A stretch of 64,000 nt of DNA, from NCBI RefSeq assembly GCF_000759795.1, contig NZ_BBMZ01000008.1, positions 248,001-312,000 of the forward strand. Reading direction: 5' to 3'. Origin of the DNA: Pseudescherichia vulneris NBRC 102420 (lineage in GTDB: Bacteria > Pseudomonadota > Gammaproteobacteria > Enterobacterales > Enterobacteriaceae). How positions within the stretch are numbered: position 1 is the stretch's first letter; each line of letters opens with the position of its first letter. A model generated the notes under the pieces. It ran no database searches, was not told the DNA's origin, and was given only the letters and a program-made list of their open reading frames with translations. The translations under genes were made by a program, and so were the position numbers. Of this stretch, positions 63,076 to 64,000 are shown in pieces.

Positions 63076-64000
<925 letters not shown>

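Overview
The window is chromosomal DNA from a motile member of the Enterobacteriaceae, close to E. coli, Enterobacter, Lelliottia and Leclercia. Almost every housekeeping protein matches its E. coli K-12 counterpart in length and motifs. The gene order is that of two K-12 chromosome blocks joined together. I cannot fix the genus from sequence alone. All comparisons with K-12 rest on memory of that genome; no search was run.

Positions 1-8270 are the accessory end. They hold the tail of an unknown gene, yghX (dienelactone hydrolase family), a lower-GC cassette of one DUF3289 gene followed by two tandem DUF943 genes, a chemoreceptor gene behind a sigma-28 type promoter, a PAS-GGDEF diguanylate cyclase, yghU and an uncharacterised lipoprotein gene. 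In K-12 the interval between yghX and yghU carries the hyb hydrogenase-2 operon instead. tRNA-Phe (8278-8353), a well-known island insertion site, closes this part.

Positions 8459-16117 run yqgA, speC (behind a 30-codon leader ORF with hairpins), mltC, yggX, mutY, trmB, yggL and yggN. This is the K-12 67-minute order, but nupG is missing between speC and mltC. At about 16118-16142 the map jumps to the K-12 1-2 minute region: rluA, rapA, polB, araDAB/araC, yabI, thiQPB with its TPP riboswitch, sgrR/sgrS/setA, leuDCBA with leuL, leuO, ilvIH and cra. The orientation of the two blocks is what one inversion spanning oriC, with ends at similar distances from it, would produce.

Positions 46037-64000 hold the division and cell-wall (dcw) cluster from the mra promoter and three 10-bp-spaced MraZ boxes through mraZ, rsmH, ftsL, ftsI, murE, murF, mraY, murD, ftsW, murG, murC, ddlB, ftsQ, ftsA and ftsZ to lpxC, which runs off the end. 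Most neighbours overlap or lie within a few bases, so this works as one long transcription unit making the peptidoglycan precursor and the septal machinery.

The points most worth a second look are the DUF3289/DUF943 cassette with its duplicated junction, a short SgrS RNA that has lost the SgrT reading frame, the speC leader ORF, the yggN/rluA junction and a rare-codon island inside ftsI. I saw no insertion sequence, prophage or CRISPR array.
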